Below, piece after piece: positions 6,070 to 6,259 of a stretch of DNA of 6,259 nucleotides; the stretch's first letter is position 1, and the number at the start of each line of letters is the position of its first letter. This stretch comes from Bacillota bacterium. GTDB lineage: Bacteria; Bacillota; Clostridia; Christensenellales; Pumilibacteraceae. The notes below the pieces were generated by a model. It was not told the DNA's origin, made no database searches, and saw nothing but the letters and a program-made list of their open reading frames with translations. The stretch lies in contig WQZE01000068.1 in NCBI GenBank assembly GCA_009780875.1, positions 1 through 6,259 of the forward strand, in the 5' to 3' direction. Made by a program: the position numbers and the translations under genes.

Positions 6070-6098
6070 ATTATACCACAACACACAACAAAAGTCAA
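6070..6098 (-). promoter_or_regulatory. Promoter of the pyr operon
   Basis: On the minus strand TTGACT (6093-6098) and TATAAT (6070-6075) are separated by exactly 17 bases. TGG precedes the -10 box, giving an extended -10. This is close to the sigma-A consensus. The predicted start is about 6062-6064, giving a leader of roughly 196 to 198 bases before the pyrB ATG. No operator-like repeat recognisable as a known repressor site is seen, and control is more likely at the downstream terminator. Confidence 0.88.
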
Positions 6099-6160
6099 GC
6101 GTTTTTGGGTGTGTTTTGATTTATTTCAAAAAACTTTGTTTTGGTCATTCACACATCGCA
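6099..6160. other. Gap between the upstream gene and the pyr promoter
   Basis: This AT-rich spacer has one weak inverted repeat, TTTTGA-AATAAA-TCAAAA (6114-6131). It lacks GC pairs and a following T run, so I see no convincing terminator for the upstream gene. Readthrough into the pyr leader is possible, and such transcripts would also meet the pyrB attenuator. Confidence 0.4.
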
Positions 6161-6259
6161 TCACAATCGCAAGGCCAGTTTTTGAAGTCTATCTGCACAT
6201 CTCTTTTGCCCAAGCAAGGTAGCCATCTCTGTGGCTCCACCCGGTGTTACCGCCGCACC
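6161..6259 (-). CDS. C-terminal end of an unidentified protein (partial)
   Basis: The last 32 codons plus TGA of a gene that enters from the window end. The visible residues include AAVTPGGATEMATLLGQKRC and end in KLALRL. The other two minus-strand frames contain stops early (TAA near the edge, TAG after about 22 codons), and codon use with TTG leucines resembles the pyr genes, so this frame is the likely coding one. I do not recognise the family: the PGGATEMA stretch is not enough to assign it. It is co-oriented with the pyr operon but separated from it by about 60 bases and a strong promoter, so a functional link cannot be inferred. Confidence 0.55.
   Translation of the reverse strand, partial: GAAVTPGGATEMATLLGQKRCADRLQKLALRL

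Noticed and set aside
6058..6070. UTP-dependent reiterative transcription at the pyr start, as in some E. coli pyr promoters
   Set aside because: The predicted initial transcript has no run of U near +1, so slippage synthesis is not supported.
6222..6237. Inverted repeat AGCCA/TGGCT near the window end
   Set aside because: It is a 5-bp repeat inside the partial coding frame, with no T run or other context; probably chance.

Overview
This window holds a nearly complete de novo pyrimidine (UMP) biosynthesis operon on the minus strand. In transcription order it is pyrB, pyrC, pyrF, pyrK, pyrD, pyrE, with a regulatory leader upstream of pyrB. The genes are tightly packed: gaps are 1 to 34 bases, and the pyrC stop overlaps the pyrF ribosome binding site. 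Downstream lies the 5' part of nth (endonuclease III), cut by the window start. At the other edge is the last 32 codons of an unidentified gene, also on the minus strand.

The organism looks like an anaerobic or facultative Bacillota (Clostridia-type) bacterium. The evidence is the B-C-F-K-D-E gene order, a class 1B NAD-linked dihydroorotate dehydrogenase with its PyrK electron-transfer subunit, a type 2 OMP decarboxylase, a class I dihydroorotase, a short Thermus-family PyrE, GGAGG-type Shine-Dalgarno sites and sigma-A type TTGACT-17-TATAAT promoters. The genus cannot be named from the sequence. All genes point the same way, and their coding strand is G- and T-rich relative to its complement, as expected of leading-strand genes.

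Together the enzymes cover five of the six steps to UMP: carbamoyl aspartate (PyrB), dihydroorotate (PyrC), orotate (PyrD with PyrK), OMP (PyrE) and UMP (PyrF). Carbamoyl phosphate synthetase, PyrR, a uracil transporter and the ATCase regulatory chain PyrI are not in the window.

The most interesting part is the leader, about 5885 to 6098. A consensus promoter is followed by an unlisted 48-codon open frame, then a hairpin, a U-rich tract, and an intrinsic terminator just before the pyrB ribosome binding site. The UAA stop of the small frame forms the first three bases of the terminator stem. This layout resembles the UTP-sensing, translation-coupled attenuator of enterobacterial pyrBI, not the PyrR-type attenuators usual in Bacillota. 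The small frame starts only about 4 to 6 bases after the predicted transcription start. The nth promoter places its start codon essentially at +1, so leaderless or near-leaderless initiation may occur twice here.
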